A DNA stretch of 64,000 bases from Cherax quadricarinatus (Eukaryota > Arthropoda > Malacostraca > Decapoda > Parastacidae): positions 31,236,183 through 31,300,182 of the forward strand of contig NC_091312.1 in the NCBI RefSeq assembly GCF_038502225.1, written 5' to 3'. The notes beneath the pieces were generated by a model. That model had not been told where the DNA came from and ran no database searches. It saw only the letters and a program-made list of their open reading frames with translations. Shown here one piece after another: positions 25,501-38,200 of the stretch. A program made the position numbers and the translations under genes. Positions within the stretch are counted from its first letter, which is position 1, and every line of letters begins with the position of its first letter.

Positions 25501-28500
25501 TGGTAAGCAGTGTTCAACACTCCTCGCTGGTGTTAATTATCATGGTAGGCAGTGTTCAACACTCGTCACAGGTGTTAATGATCATTGTAAGCAGAGTTCA
25601 ACACCCCTCACAGGTGTTAATTATCATGGTAAGCAGTGTTCAACACTCCTCACAGGTGTAATGATCATGGTAATCAGTGTTCATCACTCCTCGCAGGTGT
25701 TAATGATCATGGTAAGCAGTGTTCAAAACTCCTCACAGGTGTTAATGATCATGGTAAGCAGTGTTCAACACTACTCACAGGTGTTAATGATCATGGTAAG
25801 CAGTGTTCAACACTCCTCACAGGTGTTAATGATCGTAGTAGGCAGTGTTCAACACTCCTCACAGGTGTTAATGATCGTGGTAGGCAGTGTTCAACACTCC
25901 TCACGGGTGTTAATGTTCATGGTAAAAGCAGTGTTCAACACTCCTCACAGGTGTTAATGATCATGGTAAGCAGTGTTCAATACTCCTCTCAGGTGTTAAT
26001 GATCATGGTAAGCAGTGTTCAACACTCCTCACAGGTGTTAATGATCATGGTAAGCAGTGTTCAACACTCCTCGCTGGTGTTAACGATCATGGTAGGCAGT
26101 GTTCAACACTCGTCACAGGTGTTAATGATCATTGTAAGCAGAGTTCAACACCCCTCACAGGTGTTAATTATCATGGTAAGCAGTGTTCAACACTCCTCAC
26201 AGGTGTAATGATCATGGTAATCAGTGTTCATCACTCCTCGCAGGTGTTAATGATCATGGTAAGCAGTGTTCAACACTCCTCACAGGTGTTAATGATCATG
26301 GTAAGCAGTGTTCAACACTACTCACAGGTGTTAATGATCATGGTAAGCAGTGTTCAACACTCCTCACAGGTGTTAATGATCGTAGTAGGCAGTGTTCAAC
26401 ACTCCTCACAGGTGTTAATGATCATGGTAAGCAGTGTTCAACACTCCTCGCAGGTGTTAATGACCATGGTAGGCAGTGTTCAACACTCCTCACAGGTGTT
26501 AATGATCATGGTAAAAGCAGTGTTCAACACTCCTCAGAGGTGTTAGTGACCATGTTAGGCAGTGTTCAACACTCCTCACAGGTGTTAATTATCATGGCAA
26601 GCAGTGTTCAACACTCCTCACAGGTGTTAATGACAACAGTAGGCAGTGTTCAACACTCCTCACAGGTGTTAATGACCATGTTAGGCAGTGTTCAACATTC
26701 CTCACAGGTGTTTATGATCATGGTAGGCAGTGTTCAACACTCCTCACAGGTGTTAATGATCATGGTAAGCAGTGTTCAACACTCCTCGCTGGTGTTAATG
26801 ATCATGGTAGGCAGTGTTCAACACTCGTCACAGGTGTTAATGATCATTGTAAGCAGAGTTCAACACCCCTCACAGGTGTTAATTATCATGGTAAGCAGTG
26901 TTCAACACTCCTCACAGGTGTAATGATCATGGTAAGCAGTGTTCAACACTACTCACAGGTGTTAATGATCATGGTAAGCAGTGTTCAACACTCCTCGCAG
27001 GTGTTAATGATCGTAGTAGGCAGTGTTCAACACTCCTCACAGGTGTTAATGATCATGGTAAGCAGTGTTCAACACTCCTCTCAGGTGTTAATGATCATGG
27101 TAAAAGCAGTGTTCAACGCTCCTCAGAGGTGTTAATGACCATGTTAGGCAGTGTTCAACACTCCTCACAGGTGTTAATTATCATGGCAAGCAGTGTTCAA
27201 CACTCCTCACAGGTGTTAATGACCACAGTAGGCAGTGTTCAACACTCCTCACAGGTGTTAATGACCACGGTAGGCAGTGTTCAACACTCCTCACAGGTGT
27301 TAATGACCATGTTAGGCAGTGTTCAACATTCCTCACAGGTGTTTATGATCATGGTAGGCAGTGTTCAACACTCCTCACAGGTGTTAATGATCATGGTAAA
27401 AGCAGTGTTCAACACTCCTCACAGGTGTTAATGATCATGGTAGGCAGTGTTCAACACTTCGCAGGTGTTAATGACCATGGTAGGCAGTGTTCAACACTCC
27501 TCGCAGGTGTTAATGATCATGGTAGGCAGTGTTCAACACTCCTCGCAGGTGTTAATGACCATGGTAGGCATTGTTCAACACCTCACAGGTGTTAATGATC
27601 ATGGTAGGCAGTGTTCAACACTCCTCACAGGTGTTAATGATCACGGTAAAAGCAGTGTTCAACACTCCTCACAGGTGTTAATGATCATGGTAAAAGCAGT
27701 GTTCAACACTTTTCACAGGTGTTACTGACCATGGTAGGCAGTGTTCAACACTCCTCACAGGTGTCAACGACCATGTTAGGCAGTGTTCAACACTCCTCAC
27801 AGGTGTTAATGATCATGGTAGGCAGTGTTTAACACTCCTCACAGGTGTTAATGATCATGGTAGGCAGTGTTCAACACTCCTCACGGGTGTTAATGATCAT
27901 GGTAAAAGCAGTGTTCAACACTCCTCACAGGTATTAATGATCATGGTAAGCAGTGTTCAACACTCCTCGCAGGTGTTAATGATCATGGTAAGCAGTGTTC
28001 AACACTCCTCACAGGTGTTAATTATCATGGTAAGCAGTGTTCAACACTCCTCACAGGTGTTAATGACCATGGTAAGCAGTGTTCAACACCCCTCACAGGT
28101 GTTAATGATCATGATAGGCAGTGTTCAACACTCCTCGCAGGTGTTAGTGATCATGGTAGGCAGTGTTCAACACTCCTCGCAGGTGTTAATGACCATGGTA
28201 GGCAGTGTTCACCACTCCTCATAGGCATTAATGATCATGGTAAGCAGTGTTCAACACTCCTCACAGGTGTTAATGATCATGGTAAGCAGTGTTCAACACT
28301 CCTCGCTGGTGTTAATGATCATGGTAGGCAGTGTTCAACACTCGTCACAGGTGTTAATGATCATTGTAAGCAGAGGTCAACACCCCTCACAGGTGTTAAT
28401 TATCATGGTAAGCAGTGTTCAACACTCCTCACAGGTGTAATGATCATGGTAATCAGTGTTCATCACTCCTCGCAGGTGTTAATGATCATGGTAAGCAGTG

Positions 28501-30970
28501 TTCAACACTCCTCACAGGTGTTAATGGTCATGGTAAGCAGTGTACAACACTACTCACAGGTGTTAATGATCATGGTAAGCAGTGTTCAACACTCCTCACA
28601 GGTGTTAATGATCGTAGTAGGCAGTGTTCAACACTCCTCACAGGTGTTAATGATCATGGTAAGCAGTGTTCAACACTCCTCGCAGGTGTTAATGACCATG
28701 GTAGGCAGTGTTCAACACTCCTCACAGGTGTTAATGATCATGGTAAAAGCAGTGTTCAACACTCCTCAGAGGTGTTAATGACCATGTTAGGCAGTGTTCA
28801 ACACTCCTCACAGGTGTTAATTATCATGGCAAGCAGTGTTCAACACTCCTCACAGGTGTTAATGACCACGGTAGGCAGTGTTCAACACTCCTCACAGGTG
28901 TTAATGACCATGTTAGGCAGTGTTCAACATTCCTCACAGGTGTTTATGATCATGGTAGGCAGTGTTCAACACTCCTCACAGGTGTTAATGATCATGGTAG
29001 GCAGTGTTCAACACTCCTCACAGGTGTTAATGATCATGGTAAAAGCAGTGTTCAACACTCCTCACAGGTGTTAATGATCATGGTAGGCAGTGTTCAACAC
29101 TTCGCAGGTGTTAATGACCATGGTAGGCAGTGTTCAACACTCCTCACAGGTGTTAATGATCATGGTAGGCAGTGTTCAACACTCCTCGCAGGTGTTAATG
29201 ACCATGGTAGGCATTGTTCAACACTCCTCACAGGTGTTAATGATCATGGTAGGCAGTGTTCAACACTCCTCACAGGTGTTAATGATCATGGTAAAAGCAG
29301 TGTTCAACACTCCTCACAGGTGTTAATGATCATGGTAAAAGCAGTGTTCAACACTCCTCACAGGTGTTAATGATCATGGTAGGCAGTGTTCAACACTCCT
29401 CACAGGTGTTAATGATCATGGTAGGCAGTGTTCAACACAAATCACACAGGTGTTAATGATCATGGTAAGCAGGGTTCAACACTCCTCGCAGGTGTTAATG
29501 ATCATGGTAGGCAGTGTTCAACACTCCTCACAGGTGTTAATGATCATGGTAAGCAGAGTTCAACACCCCTCACAGGTGTTAATTATCATGGCAAGCAGTG
29601 TTCAACACTCCTCACAGGTGTAATGATCATGGTAAGCAGTGTTCAACACTCATCGCAGGTGTTAATTACCATGGTAAGCAGTGTTCAACACTCCTCACAG
29701 GTGCAATGATCATGGTAAGCAGTGTTCAACACTCCTCACAGGTGTTAATGATCATGGTAAGCAGTGTTCAACACTCCTCACATGTGTTAATGATCATAGT
29801 GAGCAGTGTTCAACACTATTCACAGGTGTTAATGATCATGGTAAGCAGTGTTCAACACTCCTCGCAGGTGTTAATGACCATGGTAGGCAGTGTTCAACAC
29901 TCCTCACAGGTGTTAATGATTATTGTAGGCAGTGTTCAACACTCCTCACAGGTGTTAATGATCATGGTAGGCAGTGTTCAACACTCCTCACAGGTGTTAA
30001 TGATCATGGTAAGCAGTGTTCAACACTCCTCACAGGTGTTAATGATCATGGTAAGCAGTGTTCAACACTCCTCGCAGGTGTTAATTATCATGGTAAGCAG
30101 TGTTCAACACTCCTCGCAGGTGTTAATTATCATGGTAAGCAGTGTTCAACACTCCTCACAGGTGTAATGATCATGGTAAGCAGTGTTCAACACTCCTCAC
30201 AGGTGTTAATGATCATGGTAAGCAGTGTTCAGCACTCCTCACAGGTGTTAATGATCATGGTAAGCAGTGTTCAACACTTCTCACAGGTGTTAATGATAAT
30301 GGTAAGCAGTGCTCAACACTCCTCGCAGGTGTTAATGACCATGGTAGGCCGAGTTCAACACTCCTCACAGGTGTTAATGATCATGGTAAGCAGTGTTCAA
30401 CACTCCTCACAGGTGTTAATTATCATGGTAAGCAGTGTTCAACACTCCTCACAGGTGTTAATGACCATGGTAAGCAGTGTTCAACACTCCTCGCAGGTGT
30501 TAATGACCATGGTAGGCAGTGTTTATTACTCCTCACAGGTGTTAATGACCATGGTAAGCAGTATTCAACACTCCTCACAGGTGTTAATGATCATGGTAAG
30601 CAGTGTTCAACACTCTTCACAGGTGTTAATTATCATGGTAGGCACTGTTCAACACTCCTCGCAGGTGTTAATGACCATGGTAGGCAGTGTTCAACACTCC
30701 TCGCAGGGGTTAATGATCATGGTAGCCAGTGTTCAACACTCCTCGCAGATGTTAATGACCATGGTAGGCAGTGTTCAACACTCCTCACAGGTGTCAATGA
30801 CCATGTTAGGCAGTGTTGAACACTCCTCACAGGTGTTAATGATCATGGTAGGCAGTGTTCAACACTCCTCACAGGTGTTAATGATCTTGGTAGGCAGTGT
30901 TCAACACTCCCAACGGGTGTTAATGATCATGGTAAAAGCAGTGTTCAACACTCCTCACAGGTGTTAATGA
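19536..30970 (+). repeat. Higher-order duplication blocks inside the 42-bp array (right part)
   Basis: A rare unit carrying CAACACAAATCACACAGG occurs near 19540 and near 29432 (offset 9,892), with similar neighbours on both sides, so a large segment was duplicated within the array. Smaller blocks repeat with offsets near 505 (22373 and 22879; 23321 and 23826), 547 (25636 and 26183) and 2,357 (23826-24566 and 26183-26923). Confidence 0.8.
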
Positions 30971-32387
30971 TCATGGTAAGCAGTGTTCAATACTCCTCTC
31001 AGGTGTTAATGATCATGGTAAGCAGTGTTCAACACTCCTCACAGGCATTAATGATCATGGTGAGCAGTGTTCAACACTCCTCACAGGTGTTAATGATCAT
31101 GGTAAGCAGTGTTCAACACTCCTCGCTGGTGTTAATGATCATGGTAGGCAGTGTTCAACACTCGTCACAGGTGTTAATGATCATTGTAAGCAGAGTTCAA
31201 CACCCCTCACAGGTGTTAATTATCATTGTAAGCAGTGTTCAACACTCCTCACAGGTGTAATGATGATGGTAAGCAGTGTTCAACACTCCTCGCAGGTGTT
31301 AATGATCATGGTAAGCAGTGTTCAACACTCCTCACAGGTGTTAATGATCATGGTAAGCAGTGTTCAACACTACTCTCAGGTGTTAATGATCATGGTAAGC
31401 AGTGTTCAACACTACTTACAGGTGTTAATGATCATGGTAAGCAGTGTTCAACACTCCTCACAGGTGTTAATGATCATAGTAGGCAGTGTTCAACACTCCT
31501 CACATGTGTTAATGATCATGGTAAGCAGTGTTCAACACTTCTCGCAGGTGTTAATGACAATGTTAGGCAGTGTTCAACACTCCTCACAGGTGTTAATGAT
31601 CATGGTAAAAGCAGTGTTCAACACTCCTCAGAGGTGTTAATGACCATGGTAGGCAGTGTTCAACACTCCTCACAGGTGTTAATGACCATGTTAGGCAGTG
31701 TTCAACACTCCTCACAGGTGTTAATTATCATGGCAAGCAGTGTTCAACACTCCTCACGGGTGTTAATGACCACGGTAGGCAGTGTTCAACACTCCTCACA
31801 GGTGTTAATGACCATGTTAGGCAGTGTTCAACACTCCTCACAGGTGTTTATGATCATGGTAGGCAGTGTTCAACACTCCTCACAGGTGTTAATGATCATG
31901 GTAGGCAGTGTTCAACACTCCTCACAGGTGTTAATGATCATGGTAAAAGCAGTGTTCAACACTTCTCACAGGTGTTAATGATCATGGTAGGCAGTGTTCA
32001 ACACTTCGCAAGTGTTAATTTCCATGGTAGGCAGTGTTCAACACTCCTCGCAGGTGTTAATGATCATGGTAGGCAGTGTTCAACACTCCTCGCAGGTGTT
32101 AATGACCATGGTAGGCATTGTTCAGCACTCCTCACAGGTGTTAATGATCATGGTAGGCAGTGTTCAACACTCCTCACAGGTGTTAATGATCATGGTAAAA
32201 ACAGTGTTCAACACTCCTCACAGGTGTTAATGATCATGGTAAGCAGTGCTCAACACTCCTCACAGGTGTTAATGATCATGGTAAGCAGTGTTCAACACTC
32301 CTCACAGGTGTTAATGATCGTGGTAAACAGTGTTCAGCATTCCTCACCTCTTCAAGGGGGGCTCCTTGGCGTGGTGAAGAGGCTCTT

Positions 32388-32427
32388 GGTCTGAGGAATT
32401 AGCCCTGTCGGTCTTCTTCCTCAGACC
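32388..32427 (+). promoter_or_regulatory. Conserved hairpin near the LINE 5' end (copy B)
   Basis: The same 11-bp arms as in copy A lie at 32388-32398 and 32417-32427, 41 bases from the element start. The loop differs by one base (TTAGCCC instead of TTAGACC) while the arms are unchanged. Confidence 0.6.
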
Positions 32428-33075
32428 GAACCTAATTACCCCCCATTCTCCCCTCCCCTATCCCATCCTCCCCTTTTTCCATTCCTCCTCCTCCTCCTCA
32501 CCCCTCCCTTTTGCCCTTCCTCTTTTTGGCCTTTGGGATTTCTCCCACAGCAGCGCTAGTTCCTAGGTAGGGGAAAGGACACCGGGGTCCATCCCATTCC
32601 ATTGAGGTTCTTGGCGGTGGCGTAGTTTGCCGTGGAATCTGGATTGCCTGGGGATGTCCCGATCCCTCTCCTGTATCCCGGAGTAGCTTTGGGTGTCTTT
32701 CGGGCGACGGGTGTATCTCTGGAAGCCACCTTTCGGATTCCGGGGGTGGTGGCCGAAGGAGGTATGCTTTGTGGCGGATATCCGGCCGCCCTCTCTTTTG
32801 TCCACCGAGGTAGCTCGGCAGATGTGAGGTTGCTATCCCGGATTGCTGGTTTACTGGCATGAAGGGTAGGGTATGGCACGGGTTCCATGCTGCATCTGCG
32901 CTACTAGCGGTGTTGAGGTCCTCTTGGACGCGGAGGGAGATTTCCGGCCCTTTCATTCCTCCTGGGAACTATTCCTCCCCGCTCCCCCCTTTTTTTATTC
33001 TTTTTTTATTTTTATTTTCTTTTCTTCTTTCTTTTTTTTTTTCTTAAAAACAAAAAGCAAAGGAGTAACCTAACC

Positions 33076-35189
33076 ATGGCAGCCCTAGTCCATGAACCCA
33101 CTACCCCCGGGCCCCTTCTTGATACCGCACCCCATTCTGACCCTGCCTTGTGTTTAGACCACTCTTCGGACACTCCTGATGCCCCTGTACCTCTTGCTGG
33201 TGCTGTTTCCTCACCCGCTTCAGGTACCGGGGCTTCGACTGACTCCTTCGATTTGTCTGAACTCCGCTCTCCTTTGACTATGCTTCCGGCTTCTCCCTCT
33301 ACGGTACGGCAATTTTCGAATCGCCCGCCCATTTCACGCCGGACCAACTCCGGTCCTACTCCTAAACGCCAACGTCAATCTCCTGATGATGCTCCTTCGT
33401 TACCTCCCCTCAAGGAAGGTTCCTTGATGTTGGTGAGGGGCTCTTGATTTAGGGAATTGGATCTGTGCTCCAGTTCCCCGAATTAAGCCTGAATGCCTTC
33501 CACATCCCCCCCCCCAGGCGCTGTATAATCCTCCGGGTTTAGCGCTTCCCCCTTGATTATAATAATAATAATCCTTCGTTACCTTCCCATTCTACTCGGA
33601 AAAGACCGACACGTCAAGCACTCCCTCTCCACGCTCAGTTTCGGACCACACAATGGACTAAATTATTTACTTTAAGACCGACTTCTTCTTCTGCCTACCT
33701 TTCTGACCATAGTATTGGCAAAGCGCTCCTGCGTCATGTTGGTAGAGATATTTCATTTCATGCTCTCAAGAGCGGTATGCACATCGTCACTGTCCAGAAT
33801 GCTACCCAAGCTCATGATCTTTCTCTCCTTTCGAATATCGATACTACTCCTATCACTATTGAAAAACATCTTTCTCTCAATTCTTGTAGTGGTACTGTCA
33901 TTCTGCCCCATACCATAGTCCAACAGAATTTCCAGTCATGTGGCAATGACATTTTTGAACAGCTGGAACTCCAGGATCTCCCAATCCTCAAAGTAGACAC
34001 TTATGTCCTTCCTGCCCGGGGGCGGAGACGTTACCCTTGCAATGTGGCTCGTTTAACTTTTGACAGCCGAGAACTCCCGTCCTCTGTATATGTCGCGGGA
34101 CATCGGTTACAAGTTCGAAAGGTGATACCTACACCGCAACAATGTAGAAATTGCTGGCGTTTTGGTCACCCAGCGAAATATTGCAGATCTATGGCCGAAT
34201 GCCCAGTCTGTGGTGCCGACGACCATTCTAATACATCTTGCAGTCAACCTCCATCTTGCCTTAATTGTAATGAAGCTCCCCCTTCGTACTCCCGCCGTTG
34301 CCAGGTCTACTTAAATGAACGTGAAATCCGTTGCCTCAAAGAGGCAGAAGGTCTCCCTTATGCTATGGCAGTTACTCATCTCCGCCTCCAAGGGAGACTA
34401 CCCCGTGTTTCTTATTCTCATGTTTCCAAACATCCCCCCACTTCTGGGGTACCATCTTCTGCAGCCTCCTCTGTTGTTACCCCTCCCATAGCCACTACGG
34501 CATCTAATCCTTTTGCTGTCCTTGGCTCTGACGTCCTGACTACAACTCAGTCTGTTCTCACATCTTTGCGTCCTTCCTCACAAGCCCCAGTATAGACAAG
34601 ACCTCGTACGACACCTAATACCAACCGCCCCTCTACTCAGAAGTCCAAAAAATCCACATTGCTCAAATCTTCTTTGCCCCTTTCTTCCCTTCTTCCACCT
34701 CCACACTTTACCTTTCCAGTCTCTGTACCTAGTTCTTCCCCTCTCTCTGGCTCTATTACAAGTGTGGAGATTCACCCTCCTCCTCGTACTATGCCTTCCA
34801 CCCCTGTCCCCTCCCAAGTTTCTCCCTCTTCTGCCACCTCCCAGGTTTCTGCCTCTTCTGTCCCCCCCTACACTTCATCTCCAGTCCCTTACACTCTTCC
34901 CTCCCCCTCTACTTTGGTACAGTCCATTACTGTCCCAATCTTTACTCACCCTCCTCCTTCTATCTCCAATATGGTCTCCCATACATCTTTGAATTCAGAA
35001 ACACTTGAAGCCATTTCAGAATATATTGCAGAGACTAAACCTTCAATGGACACTGATTCACTTCCTGTTCCTTCTCTTCCCTCTCCTCCATCTTCACAAC
35101 CTCATTCTTCGCAACGATCCGTTCCTTCGCTACTTGAACGTCTTCCAATGCCACCACACGTTGACTTTTCTAACCCCTCTAGTCCGTAG
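33076..35189 (+). pseudogene. LINE ORF1 (copy B), split by a SINE-like insertion
   Basis: It opens at the same strong-context ATG as copy A. After about 110 codons the frame is cut by the 166-bp insertion (33406-33571) and its 13-bp duplication, which together shift the frame. From 33585 onward the original protein continues in another frame to TAG 35187-35189, with one nonsense TAG at 34593-34595. Zinc knuckles CRNCWRFGHPAKYC and CPVCGADDHSNTSC are intact. The third knuckle-like motif lacks the His seen in copy A. The conserved C-terminus includes SETLEAISEYIAETKPSMDT. Confidence 0.85.
33406..33571 (+). mobile_element. 166-bp SINE-like element carrying both ends of the I-type LINE
   Basis: The element is bracketed by TCCTTCGTTACCT at 33393-33405 and 33572-33584. 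Its first 60 bases align with the LINE 5' end (TCAAGG..GG.TCCTTG..GTGGTGA..GGCTCTTG..T..GGAATT). Its last 55 align with the LINE 3' end (GGCGCTGTATA..CC...GG.TTAGCGCTTC...TTGATTATAATAATAA). Between them is a short unique segment with a C-run. It has no tRNA-like A/B boxes that I can see. A perfect 8-bp hairpin (TCAAGGAA-GG-TTCCTTGA, 33410-33427) opens the element. It is best read as an internally deleted LINE derivative. Confidence 0.85.
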
Positions 35190-35233
35190 GTGCCTTTACC
35201 TACAGATTCCTGATATTTTCTTCATCGCCAATC

Positions 35234-38200
35234 ATGGCCTATTTACAGTGGAATATCCGCGGCCTCAGGGGTAATCGGGGTGAGCTTCAGATGTTGCTTT
35301 CCAGGTTTTCCCCTGTTGGTGCTTGCTTACAAGAACCAAAATTACACTCGGCTGTTTTCCAACCTATCTCAGGCTATAATTTATTGTATTCTTCGGATCC
35401 TTTCTCAGATGGGACCTTTAATGAAAGTGCCCTTCGTCTACGCATTGATATTCCGTACTGTCAACTATTTGTCCATACCTCGCTGCATTACACTGCAGCC
35501 CGTATCCACTTGAATAAGTGGTTTACAATATGTTCTTTATATCTCTCTCCTTCTCGAGCATTTTCTATCCCAGACTTTGCCTTTCTTGTTTCATCCTTAC
35601 CACCACCACTTCTGTTACTTGGTGATTTTAATGCCCACCATTTCCTCTGGGGGGGGGGTCTCATTGTGACTCACGTGGCATTCAGTTGGAGGCTTTTCTC
35701 GCCTCTCACCCCCTCCATGTTTTAAATACGGATACTCCCACCCATTTTAATCCTCGTACTCATACTCTCTCTTGCATCGATCTGTCAGTCTGCTCTTCCT
35801 CCACTGCACTAGACTTCACCTGGTCTGTTCTACCAGACTTACATGGCAGCGATCATTTTCCGATCATTCTTACTTCTCCATCCTATTCACCACCTTTCCG
35901 TAGCCCTCGCTGGCAATTTGACCGTTCAAATTGGGATCTTTACTCACACCTCACTGCTTTTAGTGAGGTTCCTTCTTCATCCTCCATTGATGAGCTCCTA
36001 CACATCTTCTCGACATCAGTTTATACCGCAGCTTCTCATTCTATACCCCAAACCTCAGGCAGGCATTCTCAGAAGTGCGTGCCTTGGTGGTCTCCTGCTT
36101 GTGCTCGTGCAGTACATTTGAAACGTGCTGCATGGGGCAGGTACCGGTACAATAGAACCGCTGAGAGACTTCTTGATTTTAAGCAGAAGCGTGCGATCGC
36201 TCGCCGTGTCATCTGTGAAGCTAAACGCACTTGTTGGCGAGACTATGTTTCCACCATCACCTCTGCTTCTTCTATGAGTGCAGTCTGGAAAAAAGTGAGG
36301 AAATTGAGTGGTAAATACTCTCCTGACCCAGCTCCTGTTCTATGGGTCGCTGGTGTTGATGTAGCAAACCCTCTCGACGTTGCCATTGAACTTGGCACAC
36401 ATCTGGTCCGTATTTCCCGAGGGCTCCATCTATGCCCCTCGTTTCTTTCCTCAAAGTCTGCCAGAGAGTTAGTACCCTTGGACTTTTCTTCTCTCAGAGA
36501 AGAACAGTATAATGTGCCTTTTACACTTCAAGAACTGGAGGCAACGCTCTCAGCTTGCCGATCATCGGCAGCTGGGCCTGACGACATTCATATTCGTATG
36601 TTGCAACATTTACATCGGTCAGCCCTTGTAGTCCTCTTACACCTCTTCAATCTTATTTGGGCACAAGGAGTTCTTCCCCAGCTGTGGAAATCTGCCATTG
36701 TTCTCCCTTTCCGCAAACCGGGTACTACAGGACATGATGCCTCCCACTATCGCCCCATCGCTCTTACTAGTGCAGTTTGCAAAGTGATGGAACGCCTCGT
36801 AAATCGACGTTTAATGTGGTATTTAGAGACTCACAACAGTCTCTCCGCTAGTCAATATGGCTTTCGTAAGGGTCGTTCTACCATAGACCCCTTACTACGC
36901 TTGGATACGTATGTTCGTAATGCCTTTGCGAATAATCACTCAGTTATTGCCATATTTTTTGACCTTGAGAAGGCATATGACACAACTTGGAGGTATAATA
37001 TTTTGGCCCAGGCCCATTCCTTAGGCCTCCGAGGCAATCTACCATCCTTCCTTAAGAACTTTTTAACTGACAGACATTTCCGTGTTCTTTCCCCGGACTT
37101 CGTCCAAGCTGAAGGTGTCCCTCAGGGATGTGTTCTAAGCACAACACTTTTTCTCCTTGCTATAAATGATTTGGCCTCTGTTCTTCCACCCAATATTTGG
37201 TCATCACTCTATGTTGATGACTTCGCTATTGCTTGTGCAGGCGGTGACTGTCACCTTGTTGCAGTTTCTCTCCAGCATGCGGTCGACCGTGTTTCCACTT
37301 GGGCCACCACGCATGGGTTTAAATTTTCAAGTACCAAAACTCACCAAATTACTTTCACTAGACGCTCTGTTATCTCCGATCATCCTTTGTATCTCTATGG
37401 CTCCCGTATCCCCGAACGTGATACAGTCAGGTTTCTAGGCCTTCTCTTTGACCGTCGGTTATCCTGGAAACCTCACATTACCCCTCTGAAGGCAACTTGT
37501 CACAGCCGGCTAAACCTTCTTAAAACCCTTGCTCATCTTTCCTGGGGAGCTGATCGTCGAACTCTGCTTCGCCTACATTCAGCCCTCGTTTTATCGAAAC
37601 TCGATTATGGTAACCAGATTTATTCCGCGGCCTCTCCTGCTACTCTCTCTAGCCTTAACTCTATCCATCACCAAGGCTTACGTTTGTGCCTTGGTGCTTT
37701 TTGCTCTTCCCCTGTTGAGAGCCTCTATACAGAAGCAAATGTTCCATCCTTGTCTGATCACCGTGATGCCCATTGCCTTCGCTACTATGTACGCTCTCAC
37801 GATCTACACAATCCTTCCATTTATAGAATGGTCACCGATATTAGTAGACATTCTTTATTCGTTCGCCGCCCCTGTTTGCTCCGTCCCTTTTCTCTTCGCC
37901 TACATTCACTCTTGTCTTCCCTTCAGTTACCACCTTTATATGTTCATGTAGCATCTCACTTTTCCCTACCCCCCTGGGAAGTTCCAGCTGTTCGGGTCTG
38001 TTCTTTCTCACTCCCTTGCTCGAAAGCTCAACTGCCTATGGTGGCTTCCCGCTCTCTTTCTCTCGATCACTTCCACTCCCATTCTCATGCCACCGCTGTG
38101 TACACAGATGGCTCTAAGTCTTCAGACGGCGTCGGATTCGTAGCAGTGTTTCCGGACAGCGTCGTGCGGGGGCATTTACTATCTTCAGCTAGCATTTTTA

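Larger units (their letters stand above)
13092..32346 (+). repeat. 42-bp minisatellite array, about 458 units
   Basis: About 19.3 kb of head-to-tail units, all in one orientation. A unit begins with CAGGTGTTAATGATCATGG, continues with TAAGCAGTGTTCAACACT and ends CCTCA. The main variants are TAAGCAG versus TAGGCAG, GATCATGG versus GACCATGG, CCTCACAGG versus CCTCGCAGG, a 44-bp form with TAAAAGCAG, and shorter forms lacking a few bases. Each unit holds the palindrome ATGATCAT and the dyad AGTGTT-C-AACACT. Because 42 is divisible by three, two plus-strand frames stay open for hundreds of codons, while the third plus frame and all minus frames contain a stop in every typical unit. I regard it as satellite DNA, not a gene. 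Confidence 0.98.

Noticed and set aside
13092..32346. Resemblance to a CRISPR array
   Set aside because: Units are contiguous with no unique spacers, there are no cas genes, and the surroundings are eukaryotic.
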